Of a DNA stretch of 63,115 bases, positions 41,766 to 49,528 are shown one piece after another. Below the pieces are notes generated by a model. That model was not told the DNA's origin. It ran no database searches and saw only the letters and a program-made list of their open reading frames with translations. Position 1 is the stretch's first letter. Every line of letters begins with the position of its first letter. Both the position numbers and the translations under genes were made by a program. This stretch comes from Gammaproteobacteria bacterium. Lineage in GTDB: Bacteria; Pseudomonadota; Gammaproteobacteria; Steroidobacterales; Steroidobacteraceae. The stretch lies in NCBI GenBank assembly GCA_016882265.1, contig VGVB01000012.1, positions 1-63,115 on the forward strand, in the 5' to 3' direction.

Positions 41766-42530
41766 ATGTTCGAGCTGACCGGTAAGGTGGCGATCATCAC
41801 GGGTTCGAGCCGCGGCATCGGCCGCGCGATCGCTGAAGCGATGGCGCGGGCCGGCGCCAGGGTCGTGATCTCGAGCCGCAAGGCCCCGGCCTGCGAGGCG
41901 GTGGCGGCCGGCATCGTCGCCGCCGGCGGTGAGGCGCTGGCCGTGCCCTGCAACATCTCGGACCGGGCCCAGCTCGAGGCGCTGGTCGCGCGCACGGTCG
42001 GGCATTGCGGCCGCCTCGACATCCTCGTGTGCAACGCCGCGGTCAATCCGTACTTCGGCCCGATGGCGACGATGCCGGACGAGGCTTACGAGAAGATCAT
42101 GGGCTCCAACGTGCGCAGCAACTTCTGGCTGTGCAATCTGGCCGCGGCGCAGATGGCGCAGCACGGCGGCGGCTCGATCCTGCTGATCTCGAGCATCGGC
42201 GCCAACCAGGGCAGCGCGACGCTCGGCGTGTACGGCATTTCCAAGGCCGCGGATTTCGCGCTGGTGCGCAATCTCGCGATCGAATGGGGCCCGCGCGGGA
42301 TCCGCGCCAACGGCATCGCCCCGGGGCTGATCCGCACGGATTTCTCGCGGGCCTTGTGGGAGAACGCGGAGCTGCTGCGGCGCGCCGAGGCCGGCACACC
42401 GCTCGGCCGCCTCGGCCAGCCGGAGGACATCGGCGGGGTGGCCGTGTTCCTCGCTTCGCCAGCGGCGGCGTTCCTGACCGGCCAGACCCTGATCGTGGAC
42501 GGCGGGCTGTCGATCAGAGAGCCGGCCTGA
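41766..42530 (+). CDS. Short-chain dehydrogenase/reductase
   Basis: A 254-residue classical SDR: KVAIITGSSRGIGRAIAEAMARAG (cofactor loop), LVCNAAVNPYFGP, catalytic serine in ILLISSIGANQG, YGISKAADFALVRNLAIEWGPRGIRANGIAPGLIRTDFS (tyrosine-lysine pair) and GQTLIVDGGLSI. It likely oxidises a hydroxyl or reduces a keto group of a CoA ester or free acid in the surrounding pathway; cofactor choice is uncertain, although SSRK after the second strand suggests NADPH. It is monocistronic, starts behind the palindromic operator, and overlaps the convergent HxlR gene by 17 bases. Confidence 0.88.
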   Translation: MFELTGKVAIITGSSRGIGRAIAEAMARAGARVVISSRKAPACEAVAAGIVAAGGEALAVPCNISDRAQLEALVARTVGHCGRLDILVCNAAVNPYFGPMATMPDEAYEKIMGSNVRSNFWLCNLAAAQMAQHGGGSILLISSIGANQGSATLGVYGISKAADFALVRNLAIEWGPRGIRANGIAPGLIRTDFSRALWENAELLRRAEAGTPLGRLGQPEDIGGVAVFLASPAAAFLTGQTLIVDGGLSIREPA

Positions 42531-43479
42531 GGCGGCTGCGCGGCCGGCGGAAGGAAACTTCGTGCGGGTCGAGCTCACCGCCGCAGCAGTCACAGACCAC
42601 GACCGGTGCGAGCGGCCGCCCGCAGGGTCGGTGGCACAGCAGCAGCGGTGGTCCGCCGCGGCCCGCCAGCCAGCGGTCGCCCCATTGCAGCAGGGTCAGG
42701 ATCACCGGGTAAACGTCCATGCCCTTGGCGGTCAGCGCGTACTCGTGCCGGTGTGGCCGCTCGCGGCCGGGCCGCCGTTCGAGCAGACCGTGCTCGGTCA
42801 ATACGCGCAGCCGGTCGGCCAGCAGGTTGGTTGCGATGCGGGTCTCGCGGCGGATCTCTTCGTAGCGGTGCGCGCCGACGAAGAACGCCGCGAGGACCTG
42901 CGGGGTCCAGCGGTCGCCGAGAAAGTTGACCAGTTCGCCGACCAGCGTTGCGACCGCGGCCGCTTGTTCGGGCTGGGCTTTGGTCCGGCGCACGGCGCGC
43001 GGCGGCGCCATGCGGTCGAGGCCGGCGCCGGGCCCGGCCTCGTAGCGCACCTCGCGGGCGCTGAGCGGACGGCGGCAGCCGGCGCAGACCAGCGTCGGCA
43101 TCATCAGCGCGCCGCAGTGTGTGTGCACCAGCGCGCCGGGCTGCAGCCGGCGATGGCGCGACCAGCGGCGGTCGAAGCGCCAGATCATCAGCGCGGTCGG
43201 ATAGAAGGCCGCCCCCATCGGCGTCAACCGGTACTCATGCCGGCGCTGGCCGGAGCGGGCCGGGACCCGGGCCAGGCAGCCGCTCGCGACCAGCCGGTTG
43301 AGGCGCTCGCTCAGCACGTTGGTGGCCACGCCAAGCCCGCGGCGCCAGTCGTCGAAGCGACGCACACCCTGGAATGCGGTGGCGATGATCAGCAGGGACC
43401 AGCGGTCGCCGATGATGGCCAGCGCGCGCGCGACCGAACTGGCGCGGATCGTGCGGCGGCGCGCTGCGAGCGGACTCAC
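42514..43479 (-). CDS. Tandem-duplicated HxlR-type regulator with two zinc-ribbon tails
   Basis: A 321-residue protein made of two HxlR winged-helix units. Unit one: SSVARALAIIGDRWSLLIIATAFQGVRRFDDW, then VATNVLSERLNRLVASGCL and HEYRLTPMGAAFYP. Unit two: LVGELVNFLGDRWTPQVLAAFFVGAHRYEEI, then IATNLLADRLRVLTEHGLL and HEYALTAKGMDVYP. Each unit ends in a cysteine-rich tail of the same design: CGALMMPTLVCAGCRRPLS (C122, C132, C135) and CGRPLAPVVVCDCCGGELD (C286, C296, C298, C299). HxlR proteins normally have one unit and act as dimers; this chain would be a built-in dimer. It sits inside the acyl-CoA cluster and probably controls it through the 41692 and 52381 motifs. Confidence 0.85.
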   Translation of the reverse strand: MSPLAARRRTIRASSVARALAIIGDRWSLLIIATAFQGVRRFDDWRRGLGVATNVLSERLNRLVASGCLARVPARSGQRRHEYRLTPMGAAFYPTALMIWRFDRRWSRHRRLQPGALVHTHCGALMMPTLVCAGCRRPLSAREVRYEAGPGAGLDRMAPPRAVRRTKAQPEQAAAVATLVGELVNFLGDRWTPQVLAAFFVGAHRYEEIRRETRIATNLLADRLRVLTEHGLLERRPGRERPHRHEYALTAKGMDVYPVILTLLQWGDRWLAGRGGPPLLLCHRPCGRPLAPVVVCDCCGGELDPHEVSFRRPRSRLRPAL

Positions 43480-43547
43480 GCCGGCGCCCCCGGATGAGGC
43501 AGGATGCCGGAGCCGGGCCCGGCAGCGGCACGACCAGGAGAACAGCG

Positions 43548-44789
43548 ATGGACTTCGGCTATTCGGAGCGGGTGGAGGAACTGCGGCGCCGTGTGCGCGA
43601 GTTCATGGAGGACCGCATCCTGCCGGCGGTGCCGCTGCGCGAGCGCGAGCTCGCTGCGGGCCACGCTCATCCGCCCTGCCTCGAGGACCTGAAGGCGCTG
43701 GCGCGCGCCGATGGTCTGTGGAATCTGTTCCTGCCCGGCCTGCGCGACGACGAGCCGGGCACCCGGCTCAGCAACCTCGAATACGCGCCGCTGGCCGAAA
43801 TCATGGGCCGGATCGAGTGGGCGTCCGAGGTCTTCAACTGCAGCGCGCCCGACACCGGCAACATGGAAATCCTGCACCTGTTCGCGACGCCGGCACAGCG
43901 CGAGCAATGGCTGCTGCCGCTGCTCGAGGGCCGCATCCGCTCGTGCTTCGCGATGACCGAGCCGGATGTGGCCTCCTCGGATGCCACCAACATTCAGACC
44001 GGCATCCGCCGTGACGCCGACAGTTACGTGGTCAGCGGCCGCAAGTGGTTCATCTCCGGCGCCGCGCACCCGCGGTGCCGGGTCGCGATCGTCATGGGCA
44101 TCACCGATCCGGAGGCCGAGCCCCATCACCGGCACGGCATGATCCTGGTGCCGCTGGACGCGCCGGGAGTGACGATCGTGCGCAACCTGCCGGTCATGCA
44201 CCGCGTGTCGGCGGAGGGCCACTGCGAGATCCTGTTCCGCGACGTGCGCGTGCCGGCCGGCAACCTGGTGCACGCGGAAGGCGCCGGCTTCGCCATCGCG
44301 CAGGCCCGGCTGGGGCCGGGGCGGATCCACCACTGCATGCGCTCGATCGGCCAGGCTGAACTCGCGCTCGAGCTGCTGTGCGCGCGCGCCGCCGAGCGGC
44401 GCACGTTCGGGCGCTGGCTGCACCAGCACGGTACGGTGGCCGAGTGGATCGCACAGTCGCGCATCGAGATCGACCAGGCCCGGCTGCTGGTGCTGAAGGC
44501 CGCCTGGCTGATCGACCGGCATGGCACCCGGGCCGCGGCCCGCGAGGTGGCGATGATCAAGGCGCTGGTGCCGCGCGTGCATACCGCGGTCTGCGACCGC
44601 GCGATGCAGGTGTTCGGCGCCATGGGCCTGTCCCCGGACACGCCGCTGGCCGGACTGTGGACGATGGGGCGGGTGCTGCGGATCGCCGACGGTCCCGACG
44701 AGGTGCATCTGCGTACCGTGGCGAAGCAGGAGATGGCTGCCGCCGCCGAGCGGCGCGCGTCGGTCGGCCGCTGGATGAATGCCCGCTAG
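43548..44789 (+). CDS. Acyl-CoA dehydrogenase, ACAD11-like
   Basis: A 413-residue FAD enzyme. It has CFAMTEPDVASSDATNIQTGIRRDADSYVVSGRKWFISGAAHP (FAD and substrate loop), MHRVSAEGHCEILFRDVRVPAGNLV, GPGRIHHCMRSIGQAELALEL, and the C-terminal FGAMGLSPDTPLAGLWTMGRVLRIADGPDEVHL, where the glutamate of GPDEVH is the catalytic base. That ending is the ACAD10/11 type rather than the medium-chain type. The ATG follows CCAGGAGAACAGCG. The gene is tail-to-tail with the phosphotransferase, eleven bases apart, and together they match the kinase plus dehydrogenase pairing of ACAD10/11 and of the levulinate lva operon. Confidence 0.88.
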   Translation: MDFGYSERVEELRRRVREFMEDRILPAVPLRERELAAGHAHPPCLEDLKALARADGLWNLFLPGLRDDEPGTRLSNLEYAPLAEIMGRIEWASEVFNCSAPDTGNMEILHLFATPAQREQWLLPLLEGRIRSCFAMTEPDVASSDATNIQTGIRRDADSYVVSGRKWFISGAAHPRCRVAIVMGITDPEAEPHHRHGMILVPLDAPGVTIVRNLPVMHRVSAEGHCEILFRDVRVPAGNLVHAEGAGFAIAQARLGPGRIHHCMRSIGQAELALELLCARAAERRTFGRWLHQHGTVAEWIAQSRIEIDQARLLVLKAAWLIDRHGTRAAAREVAMIKALVPRVHTAVCDRAMQVFGAMGLSPDTPLAGLWTMGRVLRIADGPDEVHLRTVAKQEMAAAAERRASVGRWMNAR

Positions 44790-44800
44790 TCCGCCCGCGC

Positions 44801-45856
44801 TCACGGAGCGCGGGCCAGCGCGCAGCCGATACGGGCCGCCTGGCGAAAGCTGTCGCCGAAGCGGCGCGCGGTCGCCGAGGCGGCGTTGCCCTGCAGCGCC
44901 CGCGCGTAGACGCCCTGCTGGATGGCCGCGATCCGGAACAGGCTGAAGGCGACGAAATAGCGCCAGTCGGGCACGGCGTCGCGGCCGGTACGCCGCGCGT
45001 AGGTTGCCACGTACTCGCCTTCCGGCGGCAGGCCGAGCGCCTCGAGGTCGACGCCGACGAAGCCCGGCGCCAGTACGTAGTCGGCCGGCAGGTGCCAGGC
45101 GAGACAGTTGTAAGCGAGGTCGGCGAGTGGATGACCGATCGTCGCCAGCTCCCAGTCGAGCACGGCCACGACTTCCGGCCGGTCCGCGGCGAAGATCAGG
45201 TTGCCCAGCCGGTAGTCGCCGTGCGCGATCGCGCTCTCGTCCGGTGGCGGCACCTGCGCCTGCAGCCAGTCGCGCAGCTCGTCGAGTTCCGGCGCCGGGT
45301 CGACGGGCGCGGCTTGAACCTGCTGCGTCCAACGCGTGATCTGCCGCGACAGATAGCCGGCCGGCCGGCCGAAGTCGCCAAGGCCGGCGCCGCGCCAGTC
45401 CACCGCGTGCAGGCGCGCCAGCGTCGCGTTCATCGCATCGTAGAGCGCGCCGCGCTCGGCGCGGGCCAGCTCCGGCAGCAGCGGGTTGCCGAAGATGCGG
45501 CCCGGCTGGTAGTCCATCACGTAGAACGGCGTGCCGATCACCGCCGCGTCGGCGCAGTAGCCGCGCAGCCGCGGTACCGGTACGCCGCTGCCGGTGAGCG
45601 CCGCCTGCACGCGGTACTCGCGGTCGAGCGCGTGGGCCGAGGACAGCAGGCGTCCCGGCGGCTGCTTGCGCAGCACGTACTCGCCGGAGGCGGCGGCGAC
45701 GTGGAAGGTCGGATTGGACTGCCCGCTCTCGAACTGCCGCAACTGCAGCGGCCCACGGAAGTCCGCAAGCTGCCCGCTGAGCCAGCGTTCGAGCGCCGCG
45801 GCGTCGAAGCGATGCCGCTCGAGCACCTCGCGCGTACCCGGCCGGGCGTCGCTCAT
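44801..45856 (-). CDS. ACAD10/11-type aminoglycoside-phosphotransferase-fold kinase
   Basis: A 351-residue APH-fold kinase. It opens LRQFESGQSNPTFHVAAASGEYVLRKQPPG (nucleotide loop and lysine), contains YVMDYQPGRIFGNPLLPEL, the catalytic IAHGDYRLGNLIFAADRPEVVAVLDWELATIGHPLADLAYNCLAWHLP (HGDxxxxN and DWE), and a helical tail. This subgroup is fused to acyl-CoA dehydrogenase in mammalian ACAD10/11 and phosphorylates the 4-hydroxyl of 4-hydroxyacyl-CoA before elimination. It is the last gene of the seven-gene minus-strand operon, with its ATG overlapping the preceding dehydrogenase stop. Confidence 0.9.
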   Translation of the reverse strand: MSDARPGTREVLERHRFDAAALERWLSGQLADFRGPLQLRQFESGQSNPTFHVAAASGEYVLRKQPPGRLLSSAHALDREYRVQAALTGSGVPVPRLRGYCADAAVIGTPFYVMDYQPGRIFGNPLLPELARAERGALYDAMNATLARLHAVDWRGAGLGDFGRPAGYLSRQITRWTQQVQAAPVDPAPELDELRDWLQAQVPPPDESAIAHGDYRLGNLIFAADRPEVVAVLDWELATIGHPLADLAYNCLAWHLPADYVLAPGFVGVDLEALGLPPEGEYVATYARRTGRDAVPDWRYFVAFSLFRIAAIQQGVYARALQGNAASATARRFGDSFRQAARIGCALARAP

Positions 45857-47022
45857 TTCGCCGGCAGTCCGAGCCGGTTGGCGATGTTGTTGAGCTGCAT
45901 GTGCGAGGAGCCGCCGACGATCGGCATGCAGGTGATGTCGCGCACATAGCGCTCCATGTCGTAGTCGCGCGCACAGCCGTAGGCGCCGAGCACGCGCTGG
46001 CAGGCGAGCACGATGCCGACGGCATGCTCGGCGACGAACAGCTTGGCCATCGAGCTCTCGACCGCGCAGTCGCGGCCCGCGCCCGCCAGCCAGGCGGCGT
46101 GGTAGAGCATGTGCCGGCAGGCGGCGAGGCGCGTACGCGCTTCGACCAGCAGATGGCGGATGGCCTGGTGGCCGCAGATGCGCCGGCCGAACTGGCGCCG
46201 CTCCTGCGCGTACTGCCAGGCGTCGTCGACCGCTACCGCCGCGATACCGAGTGCGACCGCAGTGATCTCGAGCCGCTCGATGTCGAGCGAGCGGCCGGCC
46301 AGCAGCGGCCAGCCCTGGTTCCAGCGCTCCGGCCCGCCGACGATGTTGGCGGCCGGGACCCGCACCTCGTCGAAAATCACGTCGGTGGTGGCGCTGTAAC
46401 GCAACCCGGTATGCTCGATGTCGACGATCGACAGGCCGGGCGACGAAGTCGGCACCAGCACCAGCGACAGGTTGCGGTAGCGTTCCCCGGCCGGGCCGCT
46501 GCGCACCAGCGTGTAGATGTAGTCGGCGATCCGCGCCCCGGTGCACCAGCGCTTGGTGCCGTTGATGACGACGGCCGCGCCGTCGTCCGCGCGCCGGCCG
46601 GTCACGGTCGCCGCGGCCAGGTCGCCGCCGACGTCCGGTTCGCTGAGCCCGTAGGCGAACAGCAGTTCGCCGCGCGCCAGGCGCGGCAGCAGCTCGCGCT
46701 TCTGCGCGTCGCTGCCGTTCTCGAGCAGGTTGAGGGCGCCGTAGAAGGCGCAGTGGATGTACGGCCCGGCCAGCGAGGTGCCGCGCCGCGCCAGCTCCTC
46801 GATGCAGACGATCGCGGCGAGGATGTCCACGCCGCTGCCGCCGTACTCCTCCGGCACGGTGAGCGCCGTGACGCCGAGCTCGCACAGCTTCGCGAACAGG
46901 TCCGGGCGGTGGGTGGCCGCGGCGTCGAGCCGGCGCGCTTCGGCGCGCGGCAGCTCACGCTCGAGGAAGCGCCGCAGCGTGTCGCGCAGCAGGCGGAGGT
47001 CGTCGCTCTCGTCGAAGTTCAT
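45853..47022 (-). CDS. Acyl-CoA dehydrogenase with non-canonical catalytic region
   Basis: A 389-residue acyl-CoA dehydrogenase fold protein: LFAKLCELGVTALTVPEEYGGSGVDILAAIVCIEELARRGTSLAGPY, FAYGLSEPDVGGDLAAATVTGRR, RWCTGARIADYIYTLVRSGP, ATTDVIFDEVRVPAANIVGG, and DYDMERYVRDITCMPIVGGSSHMQLNNIANRLGL. At the place where most family members have the catalytic glutamate (IYEGTSxIQ) this one reads VGGSSHMQ, so the base is missing or lies elsewhere, as in subunits of two-chain dehydrogenases. It is coupled to the kinase downstream and 26 bases after ligase 2. The ATG follows GAGGGTCC. Confidence 0.88.
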   Translation of the reverse strand: MNFDESDDLRLLRDTLRRFLERELPRAEARRLDAAATHRPDLFAKLCELGVTALTVPEEYGGSGVDILAAIVCIEELARRGTSLAGPYIHCAFYGALNLLENGSDAQKRELLPRLARGELLFAYGLSEPDVGGDLAAATVTGRRADDGAAVVINGTKRWCTGARIADYIYTLVRSGPAGERYRNLSLVLVPTSSPGLSIVDIEHTGLRYSATTDVIFDEVRVPAANIVGGPERWNQGWPLLAGRSLDIERLEITAVALGIAAVAVDDAWQYAQERRQFGRRICGHQAIRHLLVEARTRLAACRHMLYHAAWLAGAGRDCAVESSMAKLFVAEHAVGIVLACQRVLGAYGCARDYDMERYVRDITCMPIVGGSSHMQLNNIANRLGLPAK

Positions 47023-47048
47023 GGACCCTCCCGTCGCGCCGGGCGCGC

Positions 47049-48614
47049 TCAGACGCGGCGCGCCCGCCCGCTCCAGTAGCGGGCGCGGATCGCCTTGCGA
47101 TCGATCTTGCCGAGGTTGGTCAGCGGAATCGCGGCGCAGAATTCGATCGACTTCGGCACGGCGAGCGGACCCTTGCGCTCGCGCACAAAGGCGCAGAGCT
47201 CCGCGGCGCTGGCGGCCGCGCCGTCGTGCAGCACGACCAGCGCGCGGACCTCCTCGCCCCACTTGTCATGCGGCGCGCCGACCACGGCGACCTGGCGCAC
47301 GGCCGGGTGCCCGGACAGTGCGTCCTCGACCTCGCGCGGATAGACATTGAAGCCGCCGCTCACGATCACGTCCTTCCTGCGGTCGACGATCGTGATCAGG
47401 CCGTCCGCGCTGATCCGGGCGACGTCGCCGGTGTGCAGCCAGCCGTCGCGGAGCGCGGCGGCCGTCGCTGACGGATCGTCGAGGTAGCCGCTCATGACAT
47501 TGTCGGCGCGCGCGATCAGTTCACCCGGCTCGCCGTCCGGGACGTCGCGGCCGTCGTCGTCGACGAGGCGGATCTGCGTGCCGAAGGTGGCGCGGCCGGC
47601 GGCGGTCAGCACCGCTTCCTGCTGCGCCGGGTCGGCGACCACGTGCGCCTCGCGCGGCAGCGAGGTCAGCGCCATCGGCGCCTCGGTCTGGCCGAAGAAC
47701 TGGGTGAACACCGGGCCGAACGCGGCGATGGCCTGGCGCAGCCGCTCCGGGGCGATCGCCGCGGCGCCGTACAGCACGTTGCGCAGGCTGCTGGTGTCGT
47801 GTGCGGCCCGCCGCGGATGATCGAGCAGCAGATAGATCATCGTCGGCACCAGCAGCGTCGCCGTGGCCCGCTCGGCGGCGATCGTCGCCAGCAGCAGTTC
47901 CGGGTCGAAGCGCTCGAGCAGCACGCAGCATCCCTGGCGCAGCAGCACCGGCAGGATCAGGCAGCCGGCGGCGTGGGTCATCGGCGTGGCGATCACGAAG
48001 ACCTCGTGCCAGCCGATGTCGAAGTCCAGCAGCTCCAGGCGGCAGGTGTGGAACCAGGCGCGGTGTGACAGCAGCACGCCCTTCGGCCGCCCGGTGGTGC
48101 CGCCGGTGAAATAGATGCCGGCGATGTCCTCCGGGTCGATCGCGACCGGCTGTGGCGCGGTGCCGCTGCCGCTGAGCCACTGCTCCAGCCGCCGGTGCTC
48201 CGGCGCCGCCGGCTCACCGCCGACGCAGACGAAGTGGCGCACGGTTTCCAGGCGCGGCGCCAGCGCGGCCACCCGCGCCGCGAACTTCGCGTGATAGACC
48301 AGCACGCGGCAGCGCGCGAAGTTCATCATGTAGACGTGGTCGTCGTCGCCGAGCAGCACCGCAAGCGGTACGCGGGTCGCGCCGATCCGGGCCACGGCGT
48401 ACTCGCAGGCGACGTATTCGAGGCAGTTCGCCATCAGGAAGGCGACCCGGTCGCCGTGGCCGAGGGGGAGCGCCTGCAGGCCGCCGGCCAGCCGCCCGGC
48501 CTGTGCGCCGAGCTCGCGGTAGGTCAGCGTGCGGCCGTCCTGCGACAGGGCGACGCGGTCGGCGCCGTGGCGCACGGCCCGGTCGTACAGCTCGGCTACG
48601 GTCTGGCAGGGCAT
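47049..48614 (-). CDS. AMP-dependent acyl-CoA synthetase (ligase 2)
   Basis: A 521-residue adenylate-forming ligase. Motifs are P-loop IYFTGGTTGRPKGVLLSHRAW, FFGQTEAPMALTSLP (A5), WLHTGDVARISADGLITIVDRRKDVIVSGGFNVYPREVEDAL (A7-A8) and LTNLGKIDRKAIRARY with the A10 lysine. The GGFNVYPREVE hinge is typical of medium/long-chain and steroid-acid ligases of the FadD13/FadD19 kind. It is the fifth gene of the operon starting at 52334, between MaoC and the dehydrogenase. Two ligases in one cluster suggest either two acid intermediates or an acid released and reactivated midway. Confidence 0.9.
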   Translation of the reverse strand: MPCQTVAELYDRAVRHGADRVALSQDGRTLTYRELGAQAGRLAGGLQALPLGHGDRVAFLMANCLEYVACEYAVARIGATRVPLAVLLGDDDHVYMMNFARCRVLVYHAKFAARVAALAPRLETVRHFVCVGGEPAAPEHRRLEQWLSGSGTAPQPVAIDPEDIAGIYFTGGTTGRPKGVLLSHRAWFHTCRLELLDFDIGWHEVFVIATPMTHAAGCLILPVLLRQGCCVLLERFDPELLLATIAAERATATLLVPTMIYLLLDHPRRAAHDTSSLRNVLYGAAAIAPERLRQAIAAFGPVFTQFFGQTEAPMALTSLPREAHVVADPAQQEAVLTAAGRATFGTQIRLVDDDGRDVPDGEPGELIARADNVMSGYLDDPSATAAALRDGWLHTGDVARISADGLITIVDRRKDVIVSGGFNVYPREVEDALSGHPAVRQVAVVGAPHDKWGEEVRALVVLHDGAAASAAELCAFVRERKGPLAVPKSIEFCAAIPLTNLGKIDRKAIRARYWSGRARRV

Positions 48615-48641
48615 CGCAGCGAACCCTCGCGCGCGGGTGAC

Positions 48642-49091
48642 TCAGCCGCGCAGATGCAGCAGCAGCTGGTAGTCGAAGGTCAGCACGCGCTCGTCGCGCT
48701 GGTTCAGGACCGAGTACTGCCAGATGTGCACGCCCTTGCGCGGATTGCTGGTGGCGCGCGTCTCCTTGATCAGCACCTCGACGCGCAGCGTGTCGCCGAT
48801 CCGGACCGGCGCCAGCATGCGCATGTTGTCGACACCGAGCCAGGCGATGGCGGCATCGCCGCCGAACCCGGCCAACGCCACCAGGCCGACCGCCAGCGCA
48901 AACACGAACGGCCCGTGCACGAGGCGCTCGCCGAACTGCGTGCCGGCGGCGTATTCACGGTCCATGTGCAGCGGATAGAAGTCGCCGGTCAGGCCGGCCC
49001 AGTTGACCACGTGGGTCTCAGTGACCGTCAGCGCCTGGGTCCGGTAGATCTCGCCGACCTGAAAGTCATCGCCGAACCGGGACGGGCTCAT
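48642..49091 (-). CDS. MaoC-like enoyl-CoA hydratase
   Basis: A 149-residue hot-dog fold protein. The hydratase motif region is HVVNWAGLTGDFYPLHMDREYAAGTQFGERLVHGPFVFALAVGLV, with the D/H pair (TGDFYPLHMD) of R-specific hydratases, and the ending QRDERVLTFDYQLLLHLR. It would add water to an enoyl-CoA in the pathway. Its ATG overlaps the stop of the DUF35 gene, and DUF35 overlaps the thiolase-like gene, so the three products are probably made in equal amounts and act as one complex. Confidence 0.9.
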   Translation of the reverse strand: MSPSRFGDDFQVGEIYRTQALTVTETHVVNWAGLTGDFYPLHMDREYAAGTQFGERLVHGPFVFALAVGLVALAGFGGDAAIAWLGVDNMRMLAPVRIGDTLRVEVLIKETRATSNPRKGVHIWQYSVLNQRDERVLTFDYQLLLHLRG

Positions 49092-49528
49092 GACTGGCTC
49101 CCGGAGCCGGCCTGCGGCCGGAAACAGGGCAGTGTGAACTCGTCGTCGAGCGGCCGGAACACGACCTCGACCGGCTGGTCGCAGCGCAGCTTGTCCGGAT
49201 TGCAGTCGACGACATTGGACAGCATCTGCACACCCTCCTCGAGCCGGATCACGGCGACGACGTATGGCAGCAGCGGCGCGAAGGCTGACGGCGCATTGCT
49301 GCGCACGACCGTGAAGCTGTAGATCGTGCCGCGGCCGCTGGCCGGCTGCCAGCCGAGCTGGTCGCTGCCGCAGCGCGGGCAGGCGATGCGCGGGTAGAAG
49401 ATCCACGCGCGGCAGTCGCCGCAGCGCTGCAGCAGCAGCTTCTGTTCGCGGGCCGCGTCCCAGAACGGCCGCGACCAGGCGTTGACCACCGGACGCGGGC
49501 GCGGTGGGGCTGCCGGCGGCGAACTCAT
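49088..49528 (-). CDS. DUF35 zinc-ribbon/OB-fold protein
   Basis: A 146-residue protein with an N-terminal zinc ribbon (LLLQRCGDCRAWIFYPRIACPRCGS, four cysteines) and an OB-fold (GRGTIYSFTVVRSNAPSAF, LPYVVAVIRLEEGVQMLSNVVDC, VEVVFRPLDDEFTLPCFRP). DUF35 proteins are obligate partners of thiolase-superfamily enzymes, for example the ChsH2 domain with the Ltp2 aldolase in steroid side-chain breakdown, where they form part of the active complex. The start at 49528 overlaps the thiolase-like stop (ATGA), as expected for such a pair. Confidence 0.9.
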   Translation of the reverse strand: MSSPPAAPPRPRPVVNAWSRPFWDAAREQKLLLQRCGDCRAWIFYPRIACPRCGSDQLGWQPASGRGTIYSFTVVRSNAPSAFAPLLPYVVAVIRLEEGVQMLSNVVDCNPDKLRCDQPVEVVFRPLDDEFTLPCFRPQAGSGSQS

